Assembly: GCF_001274785.1 (NCBI RefSeq)
Contig: NZ_LHPI01000013.1
Span: forward strand, 1-64,000
Reading direction: 5' to 3'
Length of the DNA: 64,000 bases
DNA from: Vibrio hepatarius
GTDB taxonomy: Bacteria > Pseudomonadota > Gammaproteobacteria > Enterobacterales > Vibrionaceae
The position numbers were made by a program, and so were the translations under genes. Below, in pieces: positions 6,523-15,733 of this stretch. The notes under the pieces are model-generated. The model saw only the letters and a list, made by a program, of their open reading frames with translations, made no database searches and was not told the origin of the DNA. Position 1 is the stretch's first letter, and every line of letters begins with the position of its first letter.

Positions 6523-9336
6523 ATGCTTAGCCGCTTAAGAGGTGCGGTACACAAAATGTTATCAGGAGCTGCCGAAAGGGTGGCTCCTGATACTGGTAGT
6601 GTAGTTATGCCTGCACCAGAACTGTCTATTGAAGATCTGATTCGATACCCGCCAGAAACAAAAGGTATTCCAGTTATCTCATTGGAAAAAATACTTGCTT
6701 CTCAAACAGAGATATTACGATTGATGCATCGTGATTCTGGCTTGCCTGACCCAGAAGAGGATAAGGGGAATTCAAAAGGTGACAAAAAGAAGAAAGAGTA
6801 TCAGCTTAACTTCGATACACTTTTTCGTCAGGTTGTTACCAACTACATTCGATATGTCCATTTACTTCCTGCATCTGAAAACCACCATCATAGTGATGTT
6901 GGTGGTTTGGCTCGTCACAGTTTAGAGGTTGCACTCAACAGTTTGCGCCGTTCACAGCAACAAGTGTTGCCAGCAATTGGTCATTTAGATGAAGAGCAAG
7001 CTAGAAAACCACGTTGGCAATACGCAGCGTGGATTTGTGGGTTGCTACACGATGCAGGGAAAATTCTATACGACATGCGCGTATATGATGTTGATACCGG
7101 TGAAGACTGGAACCCATACCTTTCTGACCTAATTTCTTGGGCTCACGAAAACAAAGTATCTCGATACCGTGTTACGTGGAAGCCAGAGCATCGCCATAAA
7201 AAACACGAAAACCTAAGTGTCCAAGTTTTGGAATGGATTCTCACTCCAGAAGCCAAGTTCTTTCTAATGGACAATTCTGATGAACTTCCTATAGCAATCA
7301 ACCATGCTCTTGCACATTACGGTGGAAGTGATGGCTATCTGCAGACGTGCATCCGTGAAGCTGACAGCGCTAGTACTGAAAAAGACATTCGAACTCAGTG
7401 GCATGAAATGATTGGTAAGCGTCGCTACCCATTGGAAAGCGCAATTGTTAAAGCAATGCGCCGGCTTCGTGATAGTTGGGATGTAAATAAACCCAAAGGT
7501 CATATATGGATTATTGGTGAGGAAGTTTATCTAGCGTGGCCTAAGTCAATTCAACTGATTGTGCAGCAACTACAAGAAGACAAGGTAGATGTTCCTGTAA
7601 ACCCAACGCGAATTCTGGAGATTTTGGAAGAGCGTAATTTGGTTAATCGGATGGATGAAAGCGTTACATACAGCATGTTTACACCAGAAATGGAAGATGT
7701 GACTGGAGCAGAGCGTGTCATTCAACTTGCTTGGCCGGGGCTGCTATACGAAACCATGCCCGTTCCTAGATCGGTACCTGGAGTCTTGCGTCTAAATAAC
7801 GATGGCAAGTCACTTGAGTATAGAAAAGATGGTTCTGTTGTTGAGATCGATCCAGAGCATGATGCTGATGAAAAAAACACTGGAGCATCGGAATCACAGT
7901 CTAGCCGTGAAGCGACAAAGCAGCGTAAGAATCTGAAAAATACTACTAAGGCAGAATCTGAAACAAATGTTGGGTCAGTGGATTCCAATGCCTCAAATAA
8001 AGCCGAAGAAAGTAAACCTAAGAAGCCACGCAAGAAACCGGCGGCTAAAAAAACAGTCGATAAAAAAGATAGTTCTACTCAGGCATCAACTCCACCTAAA
8101 GCAACTGATAGTAACAAAGGTTTAGTGTTTGCCAATCAGGGGGCTCCAGCACAACAAGATAAACCAAACAAACAGAAGCCAATCGAAGAAACGCAAAAGC
8201 AGGTGTCTACTCATAAAACTGTTGATACCGGCAATGACGCAAATATGGAAGTGCCAGCGTTCTTGATGGCCGATGAATACGACGGTGAATTCCAGTCGCA
8301 GGCTGGTGGTGATATGGATGTGCCAGCATATCTGCTTGAGGAACAGGAAGTAGTGCATAAACCTTCAACGGAGAATGCAACACAGCTTTCACATAATCCT
8401 GAGATGGAGACTGCTGCAAATAAAGAACCTACTGAATCTGTAAGTCAAGAAGCCTCACAAATCAAATCTAGAAAACCACAAGCACAAAAAACTGACGGTG
8501 TTGTGCCTATGGGAACTCTTCTTAAGCGGAAAGAAGCATTTAAGAAAGAACGACCACAAGCTGCACAGCCGAAAGGTTGGTTGGGGCAGAAAAAACACGG
8601 TCGTTCTCAAGCTGATTCGTTCCTAATTGATTTGGCAAATGCAATGGCAAATGGCGATTTGACTGTTGAAGCAGGTAAGGGAATCTTCCTGACCGATGGC
8701 CAGTTGCACATCGATACACAAATGATGACAAAAGTGCTCGATGTTGAGGCTGGTCCAATTTCATCGATCTTGAAGAATGAGCGTTTACTCGATTACGACA
8801 AGCTGAAACCAAACCTACTTGTTCAGCGAAAAACATTTGGTCGCCATAAGGCAATGGTTTTTTCTCTCATTAAACCAGTTAGCCAGCAAATTTGTTCAGA
8901 GCTCGGGATAACTATCACGAACATTGACTATTCCGCTGAGGAACAAAGCCAAACCGTCAAAGTAACTAATCCAAAAAGTGATGCCTTAAGTCCAAAAGAA
9001 CCTAAAGGTAACAACAACGCTAAACAGCCTGTTCCAACCCCTGAAATAACAGGAGGTCAAGCCGTTGGAGAGGAAGACGAAATCACCATGCTTATGACGT
9101 ACCTAAATGCGAAATCAGAAGCTGGATGTGAATTCATGCAGAAAACAAAAGATGGCCGTCATTGGGGGATTTACGCCCAAGGCGCTATCAAATCATTTAT
9201 TCAAGATGTACGCCCTGGGGCAAGTCGAAATGGGTTATCTAAGGAACTGACTTTGATGGCAGATGGAGTGACTGACTTAGAAACCGATTCAGGGCGTAAG
9301 AAGCATCTCTTGATTAGAAAAGAACTAATTGGGTAG
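6523..9336 (+). CDS. traI: TraI relaxase, MOBH type
   Basis: This is the conjugative relaxase expected to nick and bind oriT. The N-terminal TraI_2/HD-type domain shows ENHHHSDVGGLARHSLEVAL near residues 125-145 and GLLHDAGK near 172-180, which supply the histidine/aspartate metal site of MOBH relaxases. A winged-helix-like segment follows near residues 330-380. Residues ~440-690 are a low-complexity Lys/Gln/Glu/Pro linker. The C-terminal TraI_2_C-like domain starts near SFLIDLANAMANGDLTVEAG. It is 937 aa from ATG 6523, chosen because GGAG lies 6 nt upstream; a TTG at 6511 is possible. It is followed by traD after 9 nt. Confidence 0.9.
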   Translation: MLSRLRGAVHKMLSGAAERVAPDTGSVVMPAPELSIEDLIRYPPETKGIPVISLEKILASQTEILRLMHRDSGLPDPEEDKGNSKGDKKKKEYQLNFDTLFRQVVTNYIRYVHLLPASENHHHSDVGGLARHSLEVALNSLRRSQQQVLPAIGHLDEEQARKPRWQYAAWICGLLHDAGKILYDMRVYDVDTGEDWNPYLSDLISWAHENKVSRYRVTWKPEHRHKKHENLSVQVLEWILTPEAKFFLMDNSDELPIAINHALAHYGGSDGYLQTCIREADSASTEKDIRTQWHEMIGKRRYPLESAIVKAMRRLRDSWDVNKPKGHIWIIGEEVYLAWPKSIQLIVQQLQEDKVDVPVNPTRILEILEERNLVNRMDESVTYSMFTPEMEDVTGAERVIQLAWPGLLYETMPVPRSVPGVLRLNNDGKSLEYRKDGSVVEIDPEHDADEKNTGASESQSSREATKQRKNLKNTTKAESETNVGSVDSNASNKAEESKPKKPRKKPAAKKTVDKKDSSTQASTPPKATDSNKGLVFANQGAPAQQDKPNKQKPIEETQKQVSTHKTVDTGNDANMEVPAFLMADEYDGEFQSQAGGDMDVPAYLLEEQEVVHKPSTENATQLSHNPEMETAANKEPTESVSQEASQIKSRKPQAQKTDGVVPMGTLLKRKEAFKKERPQAAQPKGWLGQKKHGRSQADSFLIDLANAMANGDLTVEAGKGIFLTDGQLHIDTQMMTKVLDVEAGPISSILKNERLLDYDKLKPNLLVQRKTFGRHKAMVFSLIKPVSQQICSELGITITNIDYSAEEQSQTVKVTNPKSDALSPKEPKGNNNAKQPVPTPEITGGQAVGEEDEITMLMTYLNAKSEAGCEFMQKTKDGRHWGIYAQGAIKSFIQDVRPGASRNGLSKELTLMADGVTDLETDSGRKKHLLIRKELIG

Positions 9337-9345
9337 TGAGGTTCA

Positions 9346-11217
9346 ATGATAGATAGAGGTAAACAATTCTGGATGGAAAACATGTTCCGTCCAGTATTCG
9401 AACTTAAACAGGCGCAGATATGGTTTTTTGGTGGCTTTATAACTCTGTTTACAGGGGGGCTAGCCTTAGACACTTCTGTACCTATTCATGTAATCCTCTT
9501 TGGGTACATGATGATTCAATCTGGAATTCGCGTTAAACAAGGCCTGCCCTTGTTAAAGCGCCAGTTCAAGTTGTTTGTTAATTATTTTTACGTAATCAGT
9601 GCACTGGAGTTTCGAGAGAAAAATCTCAAGAAGAAGGATACCGCGTTTCTTGGTCGTGGCTTTCCTTGGGGGCCAGAACATGCCCAGCGTGCTTATCAAG
9701 TTATGTCTATGTCTACGGACTATCTAGAGATAAAGCTGCCGTTGGTGCTTCGTCCATTCAGTAAGAAGTACGAAAAAACAACACGTAAGCTAGGTGGTCG
9801 TCCTTGGATACATGGTCTTGGTGAGGAAAAGGAAGTTACAGCTGATGAAAGCGTATTCCATGCTCACTCAGTAATTTTTGGAAATCCGGGTACCGGAAAA
9901 ACAACGCTGTTAAACATGTTATCAAGTGGTGCGCTTCATCGTGGGAACGTAATAATCATTATTGACCCAAAAAACGATGCGGATTGGCGAAAAACAATTC
10001 AGCGTGAATGTAAAGCTCTTGGTATGGAAGATAAGTTCTATTTCTTCCACCCTTCGCACCCAAGTAAGAGCTGTAGGATTGACCCGTTAACTTCGTATGT
10101 TCGTACCACTGAACTCGCGTCTCGCTTGTCTTCGTTGCTTCCGGGCGAAGCGGAATCTGACCCATATGTTCAATTCGCATGGAAATGTATTTATCAGGTT
10201 ATTGAAGCTCAGTTATACGTTGGCGAGAAACCGCAACTTACGAATATTGCCTATTACCTAATGAGCGGCAAGTTCCAACTAGCCAAACGATGCCTTGATA
10301 AATTGTTCTGCGAAGTATTGGGGCCTGATTGGGTTACCACTATGGGTAAAGACATCGAGAAAATGGGACAGGGCAGCTTGATCGCTGGAATGTGTTTTTA
10401 CTACACGCAAAATCTACAAGCTGATCATCCAAACCCTGCGGTCAACGGTATTGTTGAGATGGTGTCACACCCTCAAGAACACATGACGAAAATGTTAGGT
10501 TCGACAGCACCATTGTTTGCTCAGCTGACATCTAAACCACTTGATGAATTGTTATCTCCAACTCTACGTATGGATGAAACCGATGATGAACGACCTATCG
10601 TTGACACGGATAAACTCGTTCGAACTGGTGGTGTTTTGTATGTTGCGCTGGATAGCTTGTCTGACTCAATGGTAGCAAGTGCAATTGGTAAGTTAATTCT
10701 TGCTGATGTTTGTGCGGCAAGTGCACGTCGATACAACTATGAAGAAGGTAAAGGACGTCGCGTTAGCTTGTTCGTAGATGAAGCCCACGCATGTATAAAT
10801 GACCCACTAATCAATATGTTAGCTGTCGCTAGGGGCGCGCAATTTGAGTTGTATGTGAGTAGCCAAACTTTGCCCGATTATATTGCTAAAACCAATGAGG
10901 CACAGGCTCGTCGTATCCTTGGTCTAGCCTCAAACCTGTTCTGTCTACGTGTGAACGACAACATCACACAAGAATATGCGACAGAGAACTTTGGTGAAGC
11001 CAGCATCCGTGAAGTTGGGTTCTCTTTGAACTCTGGTACATCGACTACAGGTGCACTAGGTGAATTCTCTGGTGGGTTGAAGGAGCAGCTCAGTCAATCC
11101 CGCGAGAAGGTTTTCCCTGCAACTTTGCTAGGTGACTTACCAAACCTCCAATACATCGCACGTTTATCTGATGGCCGTAAGGTGAAGGGGCGTATTCCGT
11201 TCCTCAAGGCTGCGTAA
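9346..11217 (+). CDS. traD: TraD-type coupling protein (VirD4 family)
   Basis: This 623-aa inner-membrane ATPase would link the relaxosome to the secretion channel. Two N-terminal membrane segments lie near residues 22-60 (IWFFGGFITLFTGGLALD, then VILFGYMMIQSGI). The Walker A motif FGNPGTGKTT lies near 177-187 and the Walker B motif LFVDEAHA near 478-485. A QTL-type segment (YVSSQTLPDYI) lies near 505, as in TraD/TraG proteins. It follows traI directly and precedes the TraJ-like gene by 9 nt. Length and motifs fit the family. Confidence 0.92.
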   Translation: MIDRGKQFWMENMFRPVFELKQAQIWFFGGFITLFTGGLALDTSVPIHVILFGYMMIQSGIRVKQGLPLLKRQFKLFVNYFYVISALEFREKNLKKKDTAFLGRGFPWGPEHAQRAYQVMSMSTDYLEIKLPLVLRPFSKKYEKTTRKLGGRPWIHGLGEEKEVTADESVFHAHSVIFGNPGTGKTTLLNMLSSGALHRGNVIIIIDPKNDADWRKTIQRECKALGMEDKFYFFHPSHPSKSCRIDPLTSYVRTTELASRLSSLLPGEAESDPYVQFAWKCIYQVIEAQLYVGEKPQLTNIAYYLMSGKFQLAKRCLDKLFCEVLGPDWVTTMGKDIEKMGQGSLIAGMCFYYTQNLQADHPNPAVNGIVEMVSHPQEHMTKMLGSTAPLFAQLTSKPLDELLSPTLRMDETDDERPIVDTDKLVRTGGVLYVALDSLSDSMVASAIGKLILADVCAASARRYNYEEGKGRRVSLFVDEAHACINDPLINMLAVARGAQFELYVSSQTLPDYIAKTNEAQARRILGLASNLFCLRVNDNITQEYATENFGEASIREVGFSLNSGTSTTGALGEFSGGLKEQLSQSREKVFPATLLGDLPNLQYIARLSDGRKVKGRIPFLKAA

Positions 11218-11226
11218 GGACTAAAT

Positions 11227-11865
11227 ATGTTTAGCGATAAAGATACCAATAAGCAGAAAAACTTCTTTGCCAGAATGGTGGGAGCTGTTGCCATGATCTC
11301 ACTTGCGTATGTGTTGATTATGATGACACCAGAGGGTTACCGACAAACCTTACAGGCTGAAATTAACGCCTTTAAAGGTGTTGTTGGCCCTGCAGATTCA
11401 GCTCATGTATTACAGAATGCAGCTGACATGTATAGCTACGCATTTTTAGAAACCGGTGTTGTTTCTTCTATGGAAGAGTCAGTACAGATTACGGGGGTTG
11501 GTGGTGAGGAATTCTGGCGCACACCAATGATTCGAATTGTTGAAAACTTAAAGCTGATGTTCTACCAGACGGTTTTCAGAATGGCGGTGTTTTTCCACTG
11601 GTTAATACTTGGTGCTCCATTCATCTTCGCTTTGGCGTCGGATGGTTACTACAAACGAAAAACAAAGCAGTACGAGTTCGGTATTGCCAGTGCGAACTTA
11701 TTTCGTATCTGGGTTAAAGCCGGGATGTTTGCCTTTTTCATTATCGATGTTTACTTCATTTTCCCCGCGGCAGGCGTGTTCGGAGTTCTACTGCCGCCGA
11801 TTATGTTTGTAATCCTCGGTTTCTCACTCAGATATGCACTTAGCAACGTAAGTAAGGTCTTCTGA
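11227..11865 (+). CDS. TraJ-like conjugation membrane protein (DUF4400 type)
   Basis: This 212-aa polytopic protein has about four membrane segments: residues ~15-32 (VGAVAMISLAYVLIMM), ~120-142 (VFFHWLILGAPFIFALA), ~160-180 and ~183-203. In SXT/IncA/C elements a DUF4400 integral membrane protein (called TraJ there, unrelated to F TraJ) directly follows traD. The position, length and topology agree. Its molecular job is not established. Confidence 0.65.
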   Translation: MFSDKDTNKQKNFFARMVGAVAMISLAYVLIMMTPEGYRQTLQAEINAFKGVVGPADSAHVLQNAADMYSYAFLETGVVSSMEESVQITGVGGEEFWRTPMIRIVENLKLMFYQTVFRMAVFFHWLILGAPFIFALASDGYYKRKTKQYEFGIASANLFRIWVKAGMFAFFIIDVYFIFPAAGVFGVLLPPIMFVILGFSLRYALSNVSKVF

Positions 11866-11914
11866 TTTTATAAGCCCTCTCAATGGGGGCTGTTCATACA
11901 CGGAGTTTTAAAAG

Positions 11915-12910
11915 ATGTTCCCCTTTAGAAAGAGAAAGAAAGTACAAGAGCCAAGAAACTTTAAGGAAGCAATCATTCAAGAGTCTGCTCGCCATCTAAA
12001 AGTTAAAAAGTGGACGGACGGCGTTAAGGCTGGCGCTATCGCAATCATGATGATGGTTAGTGTTGGGTACACTCTTAGCGATACGGCAAGTGAAAAGATT
12101 GGGCCTCACATTGCTGTCATTTCGCTAACAGGGCCAATTGAAACAGGGAACCGTGAAACTGATGGTTGGAAAGTAAGCCAAGTTATCACTGACGCTATTG
12201 AAGACGATAATGTAAAGGCCATACTAATTGAGGCTAATTCACCTGGTGGTTCTCCAAGTGACGCGGAGATGATTTATAAAACAATCATGAAGTACCGTTT
12301 CTCAGAAGAAAACACAAAACCAATCTACACGACAGTTAGAACTTCATGTGCAAGTGCCTGCTATTACATTGCGGCAGCAACAGACGAAATCTACGCAATG
12401 GATTCATCGCTGGTGGGGTCTATCGGTGTACGTATGGATGGTTGGGGCTTCCAAGATGTAATTAAGAAAGTTGGAGTTGAACGTCGAGTATTCCATGCAG
12501 GCACACATAAGGCATTAATGGACCCGTTTAAACCAGTATCCAAAGAGGAAAGGGCGTTCATACAAGACTCTATCTTAACCAAACTCCATACACAGTTCAT
12601 AAATGCAGTAAAGAAAGGCCGAGGCGACAGGTTGGTTGATAAGCCTGAGATTTTTTCTGGGCTTATCTGGACAGGTGAAGAAGCTGTTGAACTGGGTCTA
12701 ATCGATGGTGTAAAGACCCCGATGGAGATAGAAGCGTACTTGGAAAAACAACTTGGTGTTGATAAATACATATATCATGGACGACAGAAGTTTAAGTTAA
12801 CAAATCTGTTTTCAATGGATGCGAGTACATTGGTTGATATGATTTCAGAGTCAATCTACCACGAGTTCAAATCTGACGTTAAAAGCAATTCCCTAACCCC
12901 TACATATTAA
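11915..12910 (+). CDS. Signal peptide peptidase A-like serine protease (S49)
   Basis: This 331-aa protein has one N-terminal membrane anchor (residues ~38-55, AGAIAIMMMVSVGYTL) and a periplasmic S49/ClpP-fold domain. The oxyanion region ANSPGGSPSDAE lies near residue 110. The expected nucleophile serine is in SCASACYYIAAA near 145-150, and the general-base lysine is in HKALMDPF near 200. It sits between the TraJ-like gene and the pilin gene, with a terminator behind it. Processing or clearing of membrane peptides such as the prepilin leader is a reasonable inference from this location, but the substrate is unknown. Confidence 0.85.
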   Translation: MFPFRKRKKVQEPRNFKEAIIQESARHLKVKKWTDGVKAGAIAIMMMVSVGYTLSDTASEKIGPHIAVISLTGPIETGNRETDGWKVSQVITDAIEDDNVKAILIEANSPGGSPSDAEMIYKTIMKYRFSEENTKPIYTTVRTSCASACYYIAAATDEIYAMDSSLVGSIGVRMDGWGFQDVIKKVGVERRVFHAGTHKALMDPFKPVSKEERAFIQDSILTKLHTQFINAVKKGRGDRLVDKPEIFSGLIWTGEEAVELGLIDGVKTPMEIEAYLEKQLGVDKYIYHGRQKFKLTNLFSMDASTLVDMISESIYHEFKSDVKSNSLTPTY

Positions 12911-12922
12911 TTAAATACCTCT

Positions 12923-12959
12923 AAAAAGCCCTACATAATCGCTGTGTGGGGCTTTTTTT
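12923..12959 (+). terminator. Terminator between the S49 peptidase gene and traA
   Basis: AAAAGCCC and GGGGCTTTTTTT form a stem around a ~16-nt loop, followed by a T run. It would separate the relaxase operon from the pilus operon and implies a promoter in 12960-13030. Confidence 0.75.
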
Positions 12960-13035
12960 ATTGGCATTCTACCCTCTGTCATAAAGACACGATCAATCAA
13001 CAATTCTTACGTGATTAATATAGAGAGTTAAGAAA

Positions 13036-13425
13036 ATGCAAAATACTGCAGTAATGGACAAAAACATGCTTGGCGCGGGCTTCGACAGCAAGAAAGTAAT
13101 GATGTTTCTCGTTGCGCTTGTTGGTGTAGTGGCATTTGCCCTAGCGTTCAACGCCTTAGCCGCAACCGGTACCCTTGAAGGTGAATTTGCTGACATGTGG
13201 GACGAAGTGAAAGGTCTAGCTGGTGGTGCTCCGGGCAAAATTCTAATGATGCTTATGGTAATGGGTGTCGTGTTCTTCTCAACTGTTAAGCCAAACCTGG
13301 TTGGTTTCGCTGGCTGTGTTGTGTCAGTTCTTGTACTAGCTAACGCTGGCAAGATCATCGATTCATCATTGACTTCAACAATTTTTGACGCTCCAGCTGC
13401 ATTACTACCACTTATTGGTGGCTAA
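13036..13425 (+). CDS. traA: TraA-like conjugative pilin
   Basis: This 129-aa prepilin candidate has a leader with a hydrophobic stretch at residues ~21-42 ending in NALA-ATG, a likely leader-peptidase site. The mature part has a short hydrophilic segment (EGEFADMWDEVKGLAGGAP). Two further hydrophobic helices follow (KILMMLMVMGVVFFSTV and LVGFAGCVVSVLVLA), the two-helix form of F-type pilins. It opens the traA-L-E-K-B gene order, with a GAGAG ribosome site upstream. A paralogous two-helix domain is found at the C-terminus of the protein encoded at 57772-58725. Confidence 0.75.
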   Translation: MQNTAVMDKNMLGAGFDSKKVMMFLVALVGVVAFALAFNALAATGTLEGEFADMWDEVKGLAGGAPGKILMMLMVMGVVFFSTVKPNLVGFAGCVVSVLVLANAGKIIDSSLTSTIFDAPAALLPLIGG

Positions 13426-13493
13426 CCAACCCTTGATTGAGGCGCTGATCATTTCAGCGTCTTAATTTTTCCAATTTTGATGAATGAGAATGT

Positions 13494-13808
13494 ATGGAAG
13501 ATTCACAACAGCAAGCGCTTAGAAGTGACCAGCATTACCTCCCAATGCGAGTCAATGAACCAATGATGGTTATCTTTTGGGACGTAGACGAAGTAAGGCC
13601 AATCATCCTTTCTTTTGCTTTAGGTGTGCCGTTTGATGCTATCAACTACGTGCTACCTGTTGGGCTTTTGTACTTCTACGTGGCTAGAAGAATTAAAGCC
13701 AAATACGCCAAAGGAATTCTAAACCACATTGCATGGTGGCACGGAATTCTACCAATGAAAACCACGCGTTCAATGCCTGACCCGCTCATTAGAGAACTTT
13801 TCAGATAG
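13494..13808 (+). CDS. traL: TraL-like pilus assembly protein
   Basis: This 104-aa small membrane protein matches TraL in length and pattern. A MRVNEPMMVIFWDVDEV segment is followed by one or two membrane helices (residues ~42-65), then AKYAKGILNHIAWWHGI and a basic C-terminus. TraL is the VirB3-like inner-membrane component of F-type systems. It lies between traA and traE, 11 nt before traE. Confidence 0.85.
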   Translation: MEDSQQQALRSDQHYLPMRVNEPMMVIFWDVDEVRPIILSFALGVPFDAINYVLPVGLLYFYVARRIKAKYAKGILNHIAWWHGILPMKTTRSMPDPLIRELFR

Positions 13809-13819
13809 GAGCACCATAA

Positions 13820-14470
13820 GTGTTTAAAAATTCCAATGCGCTGCGCTCATGGAGCTCAAGCGTAGCCTTATCTCGATTTCTAGTACAAAGCAACTTGGCT
13901 TTGGCCATTGCAGTAGTGGCATTGGCTTACGCCGCTTTAAGCAAAGATGAAACTGTCATCGTAGTGCCGCCAACGTTTACAGAAGAAATCACAATGGCAG
14001 GCAATAAGGCAAGCGAATCCTACAAAACAGGGTGGGGCTTATTTGCTGCGAACATGGCAGGCAACATCTCCGATCGTAACGCTTCATTCGTTGTCGATAC
14101 GTTGAGAAAAATGTTCCTAGCACGTGACGCTGATGACTATGAACGCCAACTTCTATCTCAGGTAGAAGCCCTCAAGGTTCGTGGTGTAAGGGAAAACTTC
14201 ACACCATTAGATCTAATTTACAACTCGCAAGTAGATACCGTTTGGGTTTACGGCGACAAGAAAACCACTTCAACACGCTCTGGCGCAACAACTACTCAAA
14301 AGTGGACATACGAAATCAAAATCGCCGCTCGTAATGGTCAGCCTAAGATTACCTATTTTTCACAATATGCAGGCGCACCAAATACACGTAAGCGCGTAGT
14401 TGAACTTAAACAGCAGCAAGTTGAAGAGAAGAAAGCTGCGGAAGAAGAAAATAAACAGGCCGAGGAATAG
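13820..14470 (+). CDS. traE: TraE-like type IV secretion component
   Basis: This 216-aa VirB5/B8-like component has an N-terminal membrane anchor (residues ~24-42, NLALAIAVVALAYAAL). A periplasmic domain follows with the VVPPTFTEEITMAGNKAS and SESYKTGWGLFAANMAGNIS segments typical of TraE. The C-terminus is a Lys/Gln/Glu-rich tail. The start is GTG 13820, with AGGAG 9 nt upstream. It lies between traL and traK, which start 11 and 9 nt away. Confidence 0.85.
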   Translation: MFKNSNALRSWSSSVALSRFLVQSNLALAIAVVALAYAALSKDETVIVVPPTFTEEITMAGNKASESYKTGWGLFAANMAGNISDRNASFVVDTLRKMFLARDADDYERQLLSQVEALKVRGVRENFTPLDLIYNSQVDTVWVYGDKKTTSTRSGATTTQKWTYEIKIAARNGQPKITYFSQYAGAPNTRKRVVELKQQQVEEKKAAEEENKQAEE

Positions 14471-14478
14471 AAAACCAA

Positions 14479-15720
14479 ATGAAGTATAACTCTATGAATA
14501 AATCAGCCTTGGCAATGTTGCTTACTGTTGCCTTTTCATCATCTGCATTTGCTGCAGAGAAAGATGTAGCAGCTGACATACCTGTTACACCAATGAACGC
14601 AAGCCGAGTGCCCGTTGACATCTCTGTTTCAAATGGAAACGTCGCCAATGCTGTAGACCAAGCGATTATGGATGCTGTTGCTAAAAGTATGCCTGCAAAA
14701 TCTGTTGCGGAATACAAGGCTTCACAGCAAGCGCAGCAACCGGTAACCGTAGACTCTTATGGTATGCCAGTGGTTCAAGGTACGAAGGTTAAAACCGTAG
14801 ATACTGCGCCAGTTTATACGCAGCAAGGGCAGCCACCAGCTATTGCGGCAACTCCAGTTCCGTCTGCAGCGCCACAGGTTAAAGGTTCTTCTGACCCAAT
14901 CACTGACTCAGTACGTTCAAAATACAAACCACATCAAGAAGTAACTATAGAGCCTGGTCACGGTGAGTTATTACCCGTTGCTGCAGGGCTTCAAAACCGA
15001 ATCGCAACGCCTTTTGTTGATGCTGTTGTTAAAACCGCTGATATGGAAGTGCCAATTCAAACAGATGGCGGTTTTGTTTACATCACGCCTTTAAGTCAGG
15101 CTCCGATCGGTCTAATGGTCGGTGAGCGCGGTATGCCAGAAACGATGGTAAGCCTAACTCTTATGCCTTTGGACGTTCCACCAGTAATGGTAGACGTCAA
15201 AGTGAAAATGGATGCAAAAACTAAAGCAAAGCACTCTGAATACATCGCCAAACTGAAATCCGATAAAGAGAAAAACGATTTCCTTACAGAAGCGCGTAAA
15301 GGTCCAACTGTTAAGAACGACCCTCGAGTGAATACTGAACATGAAGACCGTGCCACCAGCGTTCTGTCAGAAGTTGCGGGCGGTAACATTCCAAATGGCT
15401 TCGACATTACTACCGATATTCCAGCTGAGGAACGCTACCCATGTGACATCGTGCGTTTGGGGATGTACCACGAAGTGGGGCAGCGCATGATTAGTGGCCG
15501 AGAAATTATCGATGTCGTTCTGGTTAAAAATGACATCAATGGATTCCGCGAAGTGCGAGAAGAATACTGCTTGGCTGATGATGTAATTGCTGTTGGTGTG
15601 TTTGACCGTGCAACGCTGGCTCCGGGTGAAACCACAGAGTTATACATTTTGCGTGACAAACTTTACAACGAAAAACTTAAGCGCGTTCGTACTCGACCTC
15701 GTTTAACAAGTTCTTACTAA
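14479..15720 (+). CDS. traK: TraK-like secretin-type outer-membrane component
   Basis: This 413-aa exported protein has a signal peptide (residues ~8-26, ALAMLLTVAFSSSAFAAEK). A Pro/Gln-rich disordered segment runs from about residue 85 to 150. The C-terminal domain contains VTIEPGHGELLPVA and PFVDAVVKTADMEVPIQTDGG, as in TraK/VirB9-type proteins. It forms the outer-membrane core with TraB and TraV and lies between traE and traB. Two cysteines near the C-terminus (PCDIVRLG, EYCLADD) may form a disulfide. Confidence 0.87.
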   Translation: MKYNSMNKSALAMLLTVAFSSSAFAAEKDVAADIPVTPMNASRVPVDISVSNGNVANAVDQAIMDAVAKSMPAKSVAEYKASQQAQQPVTVDSYGMPVVQGTKVKTVDTAPVYTQQGQPPAIAATPVPSAAPQVKGSSDPITDSVRSKYKPHQEVTIEPGHGELLPVAAGLQNRIATPFVDAVVKTADMEVPIQTDGGFVYITPLSQAPIGLMVGERGMPETMVSLTLMPLDVPPVMVDVKVKMDAKTKAKHSEYIAKLKSDKEKNDFLTEARKGPTVKNDPRVNTEHEDRATSVLSEVAGGNIPNGFDITTDIPAEERYPCDIVRLGMYHEVGQRMISGREIIDVVLVKNDINGFREVREEYCLADDVIAVGVFDRATLAPGETTELYILRDKLYNEKLKRVRTRPRLTSSY

Positions 15721-15733
15721 GGGGGAAATCAAA

